Origin: Ctena decussata
Taxonomy: Eukaryota > Mollusca > Bivalvia > Lucinida > Lucinidae
Reading direction: 5' to 3'
Assembly (NCBI GenBank): GCA_963989385.1
Contig: OZ022505.1
Span: 59,771,737 to 59,835,736 of the forward strand
Length of the DNA stretch: 64,000 bases
The notes beneath the pieces were generated by a model. The model saw nothing but the letters and a program-made list of their open reading frames with translations. It did no database searches and had not been told where the DNA came from. Both the position numbers and the translations under genes were made by a program. This document shows, piece by piece, positions 1-13,682 of the stretch (position 1 is the stretch's first letter; every line of letters starts with the position of its first letter).

Positions 1-1100
1 GGTCACACTTAGAGGTCAAAGTTCAAAAGGTGACATTATTTGTCCGCTTCATATCTCAAAAACCGTATAAGATTTCACCATAAAAGTTGATAAAAGTTTA
101 TACAAATATGAAGCATCATTAGACAATGTGCTGAGAAAAAGATCCATAACCCTACTTTCAGTTTTAACGGAATAGTGCGTCCTGTACGAAATGGTCTCCA
201 TTTGATATCTTTTGTAAACATTGGTGTATTGAATTCATATTTTATACACAGAAATACAGGTCAAGTTCGATGTTGGGTAAAATCCGTCTGTTAATGTGGG
301 AGTTATGGCCCTTTTTCATCTTCATTTTGTATGAAAAATGGTTTCCGTTCAATATCTTTTGACAACATTTGAGTTTATACATAGGTATATAATCATAAAG
401 TTCAGGTCAAGTTCGAAGTTGGGTAAAATCCGTAAGTTATTGTGGGAGTTTTGGCCCTTTTTCGACTACATTTTGTATGAAAAAAAAATGGTTTCACTTC
501 AATATCTTTTGAAAACATTGGTGTATTGAATTCATATTTTATACACATGTATATAATCATAAAATACAGGTCAAGTTTAATGTTGGGTGAAATCTATCTA
601 TTATTGCGGGAGTTATGGCCCTTTTTCATCTTAATTTCGTACAATAATGGTTGCTGTTTGTTAGTTTTTGAAAAGTTACTTATTTCCGGGCTATTTCTTT
701 TGGTAAGTTGCATGGCATCCATTTCTGCGATAAGATACAGAATGTTATTACATATCACAGTCATGACACCCCCTCCCACACACACACCCACACATACACT
801 TCTCTTGATCCGAGAAGCACAATACATCTGGCAAAGGAAAACAATAAAACATGTACCATAGAAGTCTGCCTTTGTGAACTTAGTTAACCTACAAGTGCCA
901 GTACCTTAAAAAGGCACCATCTTACTTAGGGCACTAGGCGGGGGCATCCGTGTTCTATGGACACATTCTAGTTTTGCCATTCTTGCTCTTATTTCTTTCA
1001 GATTTGGTCCAGGGAGCCAGCGTAAGAAAAGAGTATATACATGAATTTTGTCAGTTTTGGCTGCAAGAACTTCAGGGATGAGCTGTATCTGTGTTTTTAG
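1..1100. repeat. Dispersed bivalve-type repeat with a ~150-bp tandem core
   Basis: No gene seen. From about 189 to 650 a unit of about 150 bp occurs three times and begins a fourth time. Copies start near 189, 338, 489 and 647, each opening with ATGGTYTC and containing 'gtcaagttcgatgttgggta' and 'gggagttatggccctttttc' variants. The right part (about 925-975) carries 'gtgttctatggacacattct', which I associate with the end of a common bivalve repeat. The short open frames across it are chance products of the tandem unit. Confidence 0.6.
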
Positions 1101-1309
1101 CATGTAACTTGAATGCTATGTATATGAAAAAGTTGGATGATAAAATCAAATTAAGTGCTAAATGCGGGGTGTATTTAGTAAACCATGCTTACTGCCACCT
1201 CTAGTTTTAAAACCGTCCAAGATATTGTCATGGAACTTGGTACAAATATAAAGCATCGTCGGATGATATGCAGAAAATAAGAACTGTAACGTAACCTACA
1301 GTTTTTAGT

Positions 1310-1830
1310 TCACCTGAGCCGTAGTCTCAAGGTGAGCTATTGTTATCAGCCAGTGTTCGTTGTGCGTAGTCTGTCGTGCGTCATCCATCTAGCGTCCTCA
1401 ACAATTTGCTTAAATGGCATCTCCTCTGAAACTACTGGACCTAGGGCTTTGATATTTGGTATGAAGCATTATCTAGTAGACTTCTATCAAGTTTGTTCAA
1501 ATATTGACCCCAGGGTCCAAAATGGCCCTGGGGCAGAGGGACATGGGTTCGAAAATAAAAAAAGACTTTAAAATCTTCTCTAGAACTACTTGGTTAAGAT
1601 GCTTGAAATTTGGTATGTAGCATTGCCTAGTGGTCCTTTACCAAGTTCGTTCAAATGGTGGCCCCAGGATCGAAACTGGAGTTCTACCAAGATCGTTTAA
1701 TTGATAACCATGGGATGACCTTGACTTTTTTACGACAAGGATAACTTTGCCTTCTGGTGCTTTAATATGAGAAAATAGTTCAACATAAGAGTTCATGGAA
1801 ATTATAGAAGAAGAATCTTGTGGAAAAATT
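1310..1830 (+). repeat. Degenerate copy of the GTGAGCT repeat family (copy G1)
   Basis: The segment opens with a CACCTGAGCC...AAGGTGAGCT pair, followed by a cgt-rich stretch, then 'aatggcatctcctctgaaac' and repeated 'atttggtatgaagcat' lines. This is the same order as the better-preserved copies at 41164 and 56072. It is truncated on the right by the start of the (ATCT)n array. No coding potential seen. Confidence 0.55.
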
Positions 1831-2010
1831 TGATATCTATCTATCTATCTATCTATCTATCAAGGAGAAGACAAGACGATGACAAATATATAATCATTGA
1901 CAGTGAATAGACAGGATTAAGACGAAATGTCAAGTAAATGCAAGATGAATCTATCTATCTATCTATCTATCTGTCAAGCAGAATAGAAGACGATTGTGCA
2001 TCGAGATGAA

Positions 2011-2053
<43 letters not shown>

Positions 2054-2250
2054 CAACTATCCATCTTACTATCTATAAAATAAATGAAGAGACAATGACA
2101 AACATTATTCATCGAATGATAAAAGATGGGTTAGAGTCGAAATCCAATACTTGAAAAAGTAGGATTGAGTCTAAGTCGAACATTGCAAATAAATTAGGGT
2201 ATAAGTAGTCAGAATGAACATCTATCTATCTATCTATCTATCTATCTATA

Positions 2251-5200
2251 CCTTGACGATACCTTGACGATAGTTGTTGGGCTCTGAAGGAAGGAGATAA
2301 CTCCTTTTTAAGCCCGACATAGTTTGAAATCCTTTGGTCACTGTGTCCTGTCACTTTCTTAACTGATAACTGAGCATAATCTAGTACAGGTTTGCGTTAT
2401 ACAAGTACTTGTATAAATATGTCTAGCAGACATATTACTGATTAGAACATATACATAACTTCATGGTTCCAGTAATGATCTAGTTTTGATTTGAAATCGT
2501 TCACATCTTTTGCATTAACTACACTTGTAGGAAGAGCATTCCAATTATTTATTATCCTTTGGGAAAATTGGTGTAATCTCAAAGTTGTTTTACAGTGGGA
2601 TTTTTCCAACTTGAAATGATGTCCACGAGTTGTAGAAGTAGATATTCTGAAAAGCCTTTCTGATGGTATATCCTCAAAGCCGCGAATTATTTTGAAGGTC
2701 TGAATCATATCCCCACGCTTCCTGCGGTGAGCCAAACTAGGCAATTTCAGCCTTCTCAGTCTCTCAGTATAAGTGAAGTCCTTCAATTCTGGTATAAGTT
2801 TTGTTGCTCTTTTCTGAACCTTTTCATTGCTAATAATGTCTTTCCTCAAGAAGGGATACCATATTGTATTTCCATATTCAATGTGAGGCCTAACTAATGC
2901 CTTATATAACAGCACAAAGGAGTCTTTTTCAATATATTCAAAGAATCTGAATATCAATGACAGTACACTGTTAGCTTTATTTATTTTTGTATTAATGTGG
3001 TTACTGAATTTCAGGTCTTGTTGGAAGATCACTCCTAGATCCTTCTCTTCACTAACTGACTCAATGTCTTCAAAATTCATAGTATACTGATAGTCTTGGT
3101 TGTCACGTCCATAATGAATTGTTTTACATTTCTCCACATTGAATCTAAGTTGCCACAAATCTGCTCAACCACACAAAGCATCTAAGTCTTGTTGAATGAT
3201 GTCATTATTGCTGTCTGTATTATACAACTTGGTATCATCTGCAAAGATTTTCACAACACTGGTCACAACTTCTGGAAGATCATTTATGTATATAACAAAT
3301 AACACAGGCCCAAGGACACTGCCCTGTGGAACACCACTTAAAACGTCTTTCCATGAAGAAGTCTCTCCTTTTATTGACACATACTGTCTTCTCCCAGTAA
3401 GGAAATCTTTTATCCATGATAATACCGGTCCTCTGATCCCATATGCTGAAACTTTGTGTAATAGGCGTTTGTGGGGTACACTGTCAAAAGCTTTTGCAAA
3501 GTCTAAATACACTGTATCCCAACTTTCACCATTTTCATAGTAGTTTGACCAGTCTTCCATCACATCAATTAATTGCAATATACATGAACGTCCTGTTCTG
3601 AATCCAAACTGAGCATTTGATATATGATCGTTTCTAACCAAGTGAGTAAGTATTGATGCCCTGATAATTTTTTCCATGCATTTGCAAACAACCGAAGTAA
3701 GGCTGACTGGGCGATAATTTCCTGGATCTGTTTTTTGGCCCTTTTTAAACAATGGGGTAACACGTGCGTCTTTCCACACTTTCGGGATTTGACCAGCATT
3801 GATAGATTTTTGAAAAATCAATGTTAATGGTACAGAGAATACTTTCGGCATTGTCTTTAGTAACAGTGGATGAATTTCATCAGGTCCCATAGACTTTCCA
3901 GCATTCAGTTCTTTCAATACTTTTTCCACCATACAAGTGTCAATAGCAATACTATACAACGGTGTATCAAAATCCCTATCAGGCATATCTGGCATTTCAT
4001 CCCAATTTTTGCGAGTGAAAACACTGGCAAAGTAACTATTTAATACTTCTGCTTTTTCCTGGTTAGAAGTTGTATGTGTTGTATCCTCTTTCTTGAGATT
4101 AGTCACTGAGCTTTGCGTTTTAACTTGACTTCTGATGTAGTTCCAAAATTGTTTGCTTTCTGTCTTAGCTTTGCTGGCTATTTTTCTCTCAAAATTCCGT
4201 TTTGCTGTACGTACAGCTTCTGTTGTCTGGTTTCTTATTCTTTTATATCTTTCAAAGTCACATGGTCTTTTTGTGGCACAATATTGAGCCCATGCTTGTC
4301 TTTTTTCTTTTACACTCTTTAGTGAATCCGCAGTCATCCATTGCGGCTTAGGTTTACATTCTTTTTTGGGAACATATTTTGGTACAAATTTTTCAATACT
4401 CTCCTGATATTTTTCTGAGAAACAGCTCCACATCTGGTCAATATTCATATCCCTGAACTTATTCTTCCAATTTATCTTTTCCCAATCTTGAGAAAATGAT
4501 TCAAAGTCACATTGACTGTATTTTATCTTTGGTTTCCCTGTACAACTCTCTTTAAAGGAAGTTAAGAAGTCAAATTTGATCAGTACATGATCACTGACAC
4601 CTAATGAAGGTAAAATAGTAATGTTTTCAATATCATGTTCATCTTTGGTAATAACCAAATCTAAAACGTTCGGGGTCTGGTTTTCACGGACTCGTGTAAA
4701 GTCAGTAATATGCTGAAACAAGAAATTATCTCTAAGGCATTCTATAAATTCATATTCATGATGGGTTTCATTGTGGATGGTAGTGTAATTTTCCCAGTTG
4801 ATGTCTTTCATATTAAAGTCACCTGTTATGAGCAAATTATGTCCTAGGCTTGCAGCTTCATTTATAAGTCTGTTTGTAATGTCACAAGAATCATTTGAAG
4901 ATGGGCTTCTATATATAGCCCCTAATACTACAGTTTTACTATCTATAGTCCAATCACACCATGATGCGTCACTGTACAATGAATTTAAATGACTGTTTTG
5001 TGAAACACATAAGCCTGACTTAGCATAAATGATCACTCCTCTATTACCATCTGAACTTGGAAATGAAGTATAACCATCCAACTGATAGAGAACGGATGAA
5101 CAGTTCAGGTCTGTGTTTACTTTAGGTAGGACTTCCGTAATAAAAATAAAGTCAGGATTTTCTAGGACTATTTGTAATTTCAGTTCATCAATTTTATTTC

Positions 5201-5996
5201 TTAGCTGATCCGCATTCGTATAAAAGCATTTAACCTTTTCAAAAGTGACCTCTGCGAAAATTGTAGCTCCTTGTGTACTGTTGGATGTAGTTTGGTCCGA
5301 GTTATGTTCATTGTTAGTGGGATTTCTTGCACTATCCTGGCTGGTTTCCGACTGCCAGCCAGTTTGATTTGAAGGTTGAAAATTTATAGTAACATCTAAA
5401 CTACTGTTATTTTGCGTAAGGCTAGAAATAACTGGATTAGTAGTAGTAGGTCCATGACTAGAAGTTGCACTGGAATTATATTCAGGGCTAGATGTAAATG
5501 AGGTAGTAATAGGTCCATGCCTAGTTGATACACTTAGACTAGCATTATTATGGTCTTGGCTAGAAATAACTGCTGAGGTACTTGGCGGGGTAAAAATGTT
5601 TTCTCGTTCAGAATTTGAAGTAACACATGAAATAGCATTTTTATGACTAGAAATAACTGAGGTAGTAATGTGTTCATGACTAGCACTATTTTTCAGTTCA
5701 TGACTAGCAGAAACAGAGGTAGTAATTGGACTTGGACTATTATTCACATCTTTAACATTACTGCTAAGTGGCTGAACAGAAACACTATTTGCACTATGTA
5801 CAAACGTTCCATCTTCATCTACACAGTCACCACCGGCTGGGAACCACCCCCGTTTCCCGAGCCATTACTTTTACCAGTTCCCTGGGATATTTCTCTCCTA
5901 TCGACAATCTTACTACCCGATAAATTACCAAATGAGGATTTTCTTCATCCCTTCTCTTCTTTTCAAGCTCCATACGCAGGAGTCTACTGCGATCGC
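2251..5996 (-). mobile_element. LINE A, nearly full-length non-LTR retrotransposon
   Basis: A 3.75-kb element lies inside the (ATCT)n array, with ATCT repeats abutting both ends. On the minus strand it has a short leader, one long endonuclease/reverse-transcriptase frame and a ~190-bp 3' UTR ending in two copies of ATCGTCAAGGT followed by TATAGATAGATAG. The long frame and domain order (APE-type endonuclease, then RT) place it with CR1/jockey-like LINEs; the clade is inferred from motif style only. No clear target-site duplication can be read because both flanks are the same microsatellite. Sequence integrity (one nonsense codon in about 3.4 kb) suggests a fairly young copy. Confidence 0.9.
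2442..5864 (-). pseudogene. LINE A ORF: endonuclease plus reverse transcriptase, one nonsense codon
   Basis: Encodes the protein that nicks target DNA and copies element RNA. Residues are numbered from the GTG at 5747. Residues 1-165 are Ser/Thr/Asn-rich. The APE-type endonuclease covers about 170-390: TNAD with Asn178, ITEV with Glu205, GDFN 309-312, SDH 385-387. The RT covers about 600-860: GPDEIHP 621-627, NYRPVSL 677-683, QFGFR 713-717, DFAKAFDSVPH 749-759, GVPQGSVLGP 805-814 and catalytic FADD 835-838. A TGA at 3165-3167 interrupts the frame, and the same frame then runs another 241 codons to 2442 (thumb and C-terminal part). A single C-to-T change on the plus strand at 3165 would explain it, turning a Trp codon into TGA. 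Upstream the frame is open to a TAA at 5865-5867 without an ATG. A separate ATG at 5973 is in the +1 frame, so the N-terminus may also be frameshifted. The copy is presumed inactive. Confidence 0.88.
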
Positions 5997-6429
5997 TCTA
6001 TCTATCTATCTATCTATCTTACAGTAAATGAGAAGACGTTTGTTAAAAGATGGTTTTGAGTCGAAATGAATACTTAAGAAAAATAGGATAAGGTCGAAGT
6101 CGAATATTGCAAATAAATCAGGGTATAAGGAGTCAGAATATCTATCTTTCTATCTATCTATCCATCTATCTATCCATCTTTTCGTCGAACTATCTATAAA
6201 ATGAATGAGGAGACGATGAAAAATATTAATCATCGAATGTTAAAAGATGCATTTGAGTCGAAATCGAATACATGTACTTGAAAAATAAAATAGTATTGAG
6301 TCGAAGTCGAACATTTAAAATAAATTAGGATATAAGTACTCAGAATGAACATCTATTTATGTATGTATGTATTAATGTATGTATGTATGTATGTATGTAT
6401 GTATGTATGTATGTATGTATGTATGTTTG

Positions 6430-6460
<31 letters not shown>

Positions 6461-6715
6461 GTAAAAATAAATGAGAAGGCGATGACAAATATATAACCAT
6501 TATATTTGAAAAGATGGTATTGAGAAGATATCGAATATTTCAATTAAGTTCAAAATGAATCTATCTATCTATCTTTCTATCTATCTATCCATCAAATCAA
6601 TAAGAAGTCAATGACAAATATATAACCATCAAATCATAAAAAAAACGATTGAGTCGAAGTCAAATTTCGTCTAATCAGAGTAGAAGTAGTCTATCTATCT
6701 ATCTATATATTATAA

Positions 6716-7108
6716 ATATATCATACCTAATTTAGTGCCACAGACGCGTGTTTCTGTATTTAACCTCTTCAGTGTCGCTTATCCCCAAAAGTTTGATAGA
6801 AAAGATATGATGGCAGGTCTCGGCAGGCAACAAGCATCCCTCTCCGAGCCACACTTACTGTCGCATTCCGAGGGACACATTAGCTGCAGACATCAGGTAA
6901 GAGACGTCTACGTATTAATCCGCGGGCGCAGGCGTCCCCCACCGAGCCACCTCAACCCTTGCGTCTCGAGAAAGGCGACAGACAAGGGCATCAGGAAAGA
7001 GATGTCCGATGCAGCAAGAACCCGCAACAAGCCAAAGTAACTCAAAAGAATGGAAGCCAAACTCCGCTAAGATTCATGTCGCTATGACAAGTCAGTCTTA
7101 GTTTTAAA
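6716..7108 (+). repeat. Dispersed repeat R1, copy 1
   Basis: A GC-richer block interrupts the ATCT array. Its reverse complement recurs at 28195-28457, sharing 'cacttactgtcgcattccg', 'tctcgagaaaggcgacagac', 'aagggcatcag' and 'actcaaaagaatggaagcca'. One frame (6735-7040) is open for 101 codons; the second copy has stops in that frame. Function unknown. It could be a piece of a transposon coding region or an untranslated segment. Confidence 0.65.
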
Positions 7109-7411
7109 ATCTATCTATCTACCTATTTATTTATCTATCTATCTATTCATCTATCTATCTATCTATCTATCAAGGAGATGACAGGACGATGACAAATATA
7201 TAATCATTGACTGTGAATAGACGGGATTGAGACAAAATTTCAAGTAAATTCAAGATCTATCTCTCTATCTATCTATCTACTTTTGAAAAAGGCGAAATTG
7301 ATGAAACTGATTCGAGTTGAAATAAATCTATCTATCTATCTATCTATCTATCTATAATGTAAAAATGCGGGAATGAGTCGAAATCGAACAATTCAAGTAA
7401 ACGCAATGTGA

Positions 7412-7462
<51 letters not shown>

Positions 7463-7601
7463 AAATCTATAAGAAGTCGTTGACATGCATATAACTAGTG
7501 AGTGTTAAAAGATGCGATAGAATCAGAATTTAATATGTCAAATAATTTTCGGAATTGAATACATCAAATAAATTTGAATCGAAAAAGTCATCCATTTAAC
7601 G

Positions 7602-7635
<34 letters not shown>

Positions 7636-7977
7636 GATCGATCAACTTATCTATCCATCTCGTCATCTAACTATCTACAAAATGAATGAGGAGTTAATGA
7701 CAAATATTAATCATCGAATGTTAAAAGATGGGTTGAGTCGAAATCCAATACTTGAAAAAAGTAGGATTGAGTCGAAGTCGAACATTTCAAAACAATTAGG
7801 GTATAAGTAGTCAGAATGAACATCTATCTATCTACCTGTCTATCTAAAAATAAATGTGAAGACGATTGTTCAATGATGGGTTTGAGTCGAATTCGAATAC
7901 TTCAGAAAAATAGGATTGAGTCGAAGTCGGAACATATTAAATATAAATAAATTAGGGTATAAGTAGTTAGACTGCAC

Positions 7978-8014
<37 letters not shown>

Positions 8015-8631
8015 CTAATCCATCCATCTTTCCGTCGAACTATCTGAAAAATAGAATGAGGAGACAATGACAAATATTAATCATCGAATGTTAAAATTTG
8101 CGTTTGAGCCGAAATCGAATACTTGAAAAAACAACATAGTATTGAGTCGAAGTCGAACATTTAAAATAAATTCGGGTATAAGAAGTCAGAATGAACATCT
8201 ATCTATCTATCTATCTATCTATCTAACTAAAATAAATGAGAGGACGATGACAAATGTATAACCATTAAATTTAAAAAAGATGGAATTGAGAAGATATCGA
8301 ATATTTCAATTAAATTCAAAATGAATCTATCTTTATTTCTATCTATCTATCCCTCAAATCAATAGGAAGGCAATGACAAATATATAACCACCAAATCATA
8401 ACAAAAAAAAAAAACAAAAAAAAAAAACGATTAAGTCGAAGTCAAATTTCATGTTAATCAGAGTAGTGTTTGCCTGTATCTATCTATCTATCTATCTTTC
8501 AAATTTATGAGAAGTCGATGACATGCATATAACCAATGCGTGTGAAAATATGCGATAGTATCGGAATTGACTATGTCAAAATAGTTTCGAAATTGAATAC
8601 ATTAAATACATGTTAATCGAAAAAGTCATCC

Positions 8632-8674
<43 letters not shown>

Positions 8675-9225
8675 AAGGAGATGAGAAGACGATTGTGAAT
8701 TGCGATGAAATTAATCTATCTATCTATCTTTTCTATCTAATTCGGATAAGGTCGAAATCGTCGAAAGCTAACTGATCGAGTTGAAATAAATCTATCTATC
8801 TATCTATCTATCTATCTGTCTATCAAATCTATGAGAAGTCGATGACATGCATATAAGCAGTGTGTTTGAAAATATGCGATAGCATCGGAATTTAATATGT
8901 CAAATAATTTTCGGGATTAAATACATCAAATGAAGGTCAACAATTAAGCGCCTATCTGTCTATCTATCTATCTGTCCATCTATCTATCTATCTGTCAAGG
9001 AGATGAGAAGGCGATGACAAATATATAATCATTGAATGTGAAAAGACGGGATTGAGACGAAATTTCAAGTCAATGCAAGACGAATCTATCTATCTTTCTA
9101 TCTGATTGCGAAAAAGGTGAAATCGATGAAACTGGTTCGAGTTGAAATCTATCTATCTATCTATCTATCTAAAATGTGAAAAGGCGGGCATGAGTCGAAA
9201 TAACATATTTCAAGTAAACGCAAGT

Positions 9226-9263
<38 letters not shown>

Positions 9264-9548
9264 AAATCTATGAGAAGTCGTTGACATGCATATAACCAGT
9301 GCGTGCTAAATTATACGATAGAATCAGTATATAATATGTCAAATACTTTTCGGAATGAAATACATCAAATAAAGTTAAATCGAAAAAGTCATCCATTTAA
9401 AATCTATCTATGTATCTATCTATCATTCTATGCATCAAGGAGAAGAGAAGACGATAGTGAACCGAGATGAAATGTAGCTATCTATCTACCTATCTATCTA
9501 TTTGTCTATCTAACTACCTATCTATGACTCTATCTATCTATCTAACTT

Positions 9549-9594
<46 letters not shown>

Positions 9595-9823
9595 AATCTA
9601 TCTTTTAATCTATCTATCTATCTATCTATCTATCGATCTATCTACTTATCAATCCATCTATCCATCTAACTATCTATAAAATGAATGAGGAGACAATAAC
9701 AAATATTAATCATCGAATGTAAAAGGATGGGTTTGAGTCGAAATCCAATACTTGAAAAAAGTAGGATAAAGTCGTTGTCGAACAATTCAAACAAATTAGG
9801 GTATAAGTAGTCAGAATGAACAT

Positions 9824-9866
<43 letters not shown>

Positions 9867-10137
9867 AAAAATAAATGAAAAGACGATTGTTAAAAGATGG
9901 GGTTGAGTCGAATTCCAATACTTATAAAAAATTGGGATTGAGTCGAAGTCGAACATTTCAAACAAATTAGGGTATAAGTAGTCAGAATGAACATCTATCT
10001 ATCTATCTATCTACAAATAAATGTAAAGACGATTGTTGAAAGATGGGTTTGAGTCGAAAGCGAATATTTAAAAAAGATAGGATTGAGTCGAAGTCGAACA
10101 TTTCAAATAAATTAGGGTACAGGTAGTCAGAATGAAC

Positions 10138-10172
<35 letters not shown>

Positions 10173-10189
10173 CAACGATCTATCTAAAA

Positions 10190-11280
10190 GTAAAAAGTAT
10201 GCAAAGACCAGGAACTGAAACAATCAAAATCCAAATCCAGCCCTCAAACCATAGTTGGAAACAACTAAGATTACAAATAATCAAGATACAGAGAACATAT
10301 GGCCAACCGAGTGAGCAGCTTGTTCCCAAAAGGTGGCCACTCAGCAACCCAAACCGAACCAAAAATAATAATAACATACATAAGGTAAAACATCACAGAA
10401 ACTCTGACACCAAAAACAGGCAACAAAGAACCACAACAGAACTACCGCCTTGGAACGGTCAGTAATGAATTACTGGGGGGCTTAAATCGATTTTACAGGC
10501 CCAACCTCACCCTCAGTTTCTGAAGTGGTACAAAACATTTAGTTGGTTGTTCGGTTCGCATGATAACCCTCTAACTCGTCAATGAATCATCACGGTAAAC
10601 ACATAAATCAAATTTCAACACCATGAAGAAGCAAAAACGAGGACTCAACAGATACAACGGGCCGTCTGACAGGTGGAGATCCCTGTCCTGCCAAACAACC
10701 TCACTGGAAATCTGAAGCAAAAGAATGTCACCAGTTGAGCCCCGGTGGACCAAGCAACAGACAAAAAGGCTCCGGTCCCAACCAACTAAAATATATAGCT
10801 TTAGGTCGGGGCCATCATAGAGTCTGACGACCGATCCCCCGGTGTGCAATTAAAGAGTGCAGCAAAGCTATCAACCAAGATTGGATTAATCACTAAGCAT
10901 GCAGACTGTCGCATAACATTTAAATTATAGCCAATACGTTTGTGACGTATTATTATTTTTCGGAATTGATCAGAAAAATCAGTCCTACCCTTAATCTTTT
11001 TGAATTTGTATACTAAGTCACCATAAAATTCTGGTTCCGATAGGCCTTGGTGTAAAAGAAATTTTAATCCGACATCAAATTTTCAAACCAATTCATGGTG
11101 TCTGCGATAGAATTTAGAAAAAGCCTTTCTAAGCTTATGATACCGATAGCCCTGTTGAAGAAGTTTAGCAGTTAAACATTTATTACGAGCATTAAAGTCA
11201 TCTACATGACTACACACTCTAGCAAATCTTATAAGTTGAGAAATATACACTCCATAAGAGGGACGACGTGGAACGACGAG
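10190..11280 (-). mobile_element. LINE B, 5'-truncated non-LTR retrotransposon
   Basis: An insertion of about 1.09 kb in the array. The minus strand holds the C-terminal coding end and a ~600-bp 3' UTR finishing in 'ctttgcatactttttac'. Related 3' UTR sequence is found at 63076-63108 and 63205-63470. Comparison with the empty site at 16551-16570 shows flanks 'tatctaaaa' and 'aaatgaatg' that rejoin exactly as the uninterrupted 'tatctaaaaaaatgaatg', so no duplication is visible. The integration point is beside (ATCT)n. Confidence 0.8.
10801..11280 (-). pseudogene. LINE B ORF remnant (C-terminus of a reverse-transcriptase protein)
   Basis: The minus-strand frame from about 11280 starts inside 'VPRRPSYGVYISQLIRFARV', continues through 'KLLQQGYRYHKLRKAFSKFY', meets a TGA at 11083-11085, and runs 93 more codons in the same frame. 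Near the end it reads 'GLSEPEFYGDLVYK' and 'NVMRQSACLVINPI', finishing MMAPT and TAA at 10801-10803. I recall very similar C-termini in RT proteins annotated in bivalves and other invertebrates, so the identification rests on recall. RT catalytic motifs are absent because of the 5' truncation. One nonsense codon in 160 suggests a young but dead copy. Confidence 0.75.
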
Positions 11281-11728
11281 AAATGAATGACGAGACGATG
11301 ACAAATATTAATCATCGAATGTTAAATGATGCGTTTGAGTCGAAATCGAATACTTGAAAAAAAAACACATAGTATTGAGTCGAAGTCGAACATTTGAAAT
11401 AAATTAGGGTATAAGTAGTCAGAATGAACATGTATGTATGTATGTATGTATGTATGTATGTATCTAAAAATAAATGAGAAGACGATGACAAATATAACAC
11501 CATTAAATTTGAAAAGATGGGATCGAGAAGATATCGAATATTTCAATTAAATTCAAGCTGAATCTATTTATCTATCTATCTATCTATCTATCTATATATC
11601 TATCAAGGAGATGAGAAGACGATTGTGAATCGAGATGAAATTTACCTAAGTAATCTATCTATCTATCTATCTATCTATCTATTTGGGATAAGGTCGAAAT
11701 CGTCGAAAGCTAACTGATTCGAGTTGAA

Positions 11729-11777
<49 letters not shown>

Positions 11778-11879
11778 ATTATTAAAACTTCGAAATCGAT
11801 TAAAACTGATCCAAGTTGAAATAAATCGATCTATCTTTCTATATATCTATCTATCTATCTATCATTCTATCTATCTATA

Positions 11880-11926
<47 letters not shown>

Positions 11927-12316
11927 GAGAAGTCTATGACATGCATATAAGCAGTGCATTTAAAAATATGCGATAGAATTGGAATTTTATATGTCAAATA
12001 ATTTTCTGAATTGAATACATCAAATTAATTTAAATCGAAAAGGTCAACAATTTATCGCCTATCTATCTATCTATCTATCTATCTGTCAAGAGATTACGAC
12101 AAATATATAATCATTGACTGTGAAAAGACGGGATTGAGACGAAATTTCAAGTAAATTCAAGATGAATCTAGATTATCTATCTTTCTAATGGGAAACAAAG
12201 GCGAAATCGATGAAACTGATTCGAGTTGAAATCTATCTACCTATCTATCTATCTATCTATAATGTGAAAAGGCGGGAATGAGTCGAAATTGAATATTTCA
12301 AGTAAATGCAAGGTGA

Positions 12317-12355
<39 letters not shown>

Positions 12356-12482
12356 AAATCTATGAGAAGTCGGTGACATGCTTATAACCAGTGCGTGTTA
12401 AAAGAAGCGATAGAATCAGAATTTGATATGTCAAATAATTTTTTGTCAAGCAGATAAAAGACGATAGAGAATCGAGATAAAT

Positions 12483-12524
<42 letters not shown>

Positions 12525-13044
12525 CATCTAACTATCTACAAAATGAATGAGGTACCAATGGCAAATATTAATCATCGAATTTTAAAAAGATGGGTTTGAG
12601 TCAAAATCCAATACTTGAAAAAAGTAGGATTGGGTCGAAGTCAATAAGGGTATAAGTAGTCAGAATGAACATCTATCTATCTATCTATCTATCTATCTAA
12701 AAATAAATGTGAAGACGATTGTTAAAAGATGGGTTTGAGTCGAAATCTAATAATAAAGAAAAATAGGATTGAGTCGAAGACGAACATTTCAAATAAATTA
12801 GGGTTTAAGTAGTCAAAATGAATATCTATCTATCTATCTATCTATCTATCTACCAAAATAGCTACTTATCCATCCATCTTTCCATCGAACTATCTGAAAA
12901 AAGGAATGAGGAGTCGATGACAAATATTAATCATCGAAAGTTAAAAGATGCGATAGAGTCGAAATCGAATACTTGAAAAAAAAATAGTATTGAGTCGAAG
13001 TCGAACATTTAGAATAAATTAGGGTATAAGGAGTCAGAATGAAC

Positions 13045-13081
<37 letters not shown>

Positions 13082-13205
13082 AAAATAAATGAGAAGACGA
13101 TTGTTTAAAGACGGGTTTGAGTCGAAATCCAATACTTGAGAAAAGTAGGATTGAGTCGAAGTCGAACATTTCAAACAAATTAGGGTATAAGTAGTCAGAA
13201 TGAAC

Positions 13206-13242
<37 letters not shown>

Positions 13243-13334
13243 AAATATAGTCGAAATCCAATACTTGAGAAAAGTAGGATTGAGTCGAAGTCGAACATTT
13301 CAAACAAATTAGGGTATAAGTAGTCAGAATGAAC

Positions 13335-13367
<33 letters not shown>

Positions 13368-13488
13368 AAAATAAATGTGAAGACGATTGTTAAAAGAAGG
13401 GTTTGAGTCGAAATCTAATAATAAAGAAATAGGATTGAGTCGAAGACGAGCATTTCAAATAAATTAGGGTTAAAGTAGTCAAAATGAA

Positions 13489-13531
<43 letters not shown>

Positions 13532-13639
13532 GCGAAGACGATTGTTGAAAGATGGGTTTGAGTCGAATATTTAAAAAAAAAGTATTGAGTTGAAGTCGAA
13601 TATTTCAAATAAATTAGGGTAGAAGTAGTCAGAATGAAC

Positions 13640-13682
<43 letters not shown>

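Larger units (their letters stand above)
9100..11570 (+). repeat. Higher-order array block, copy I (carries LINE B)
   Basis: From about 9100 to 10189 the order of spacers, including rare motifs such as 'tctatgcatcaaggagaaga' and 'tttgtctatctaactaccta', matches 15322-16560 almost line for line. The match resumes after LINE B at 11281. The period between copies I and II is about 6.2 kb. In this copy the site occupied by LINE B is interrupted; in copy II it is intact. Confidence 0.75.

Noticed and set aside
3165..3167. TGA in LINE A as programmed readthrough or selenocysteine
   Set aside because: It replaces a Trp in a conserved stretch by a single base change, and no SECIS-like context was seen. 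Ordinary decay is simpler.
3196..3540. 114-codon plus-strand frame opposite the LINE A RT
   Set aside because: Antisense shadow of a clear RT coding region.
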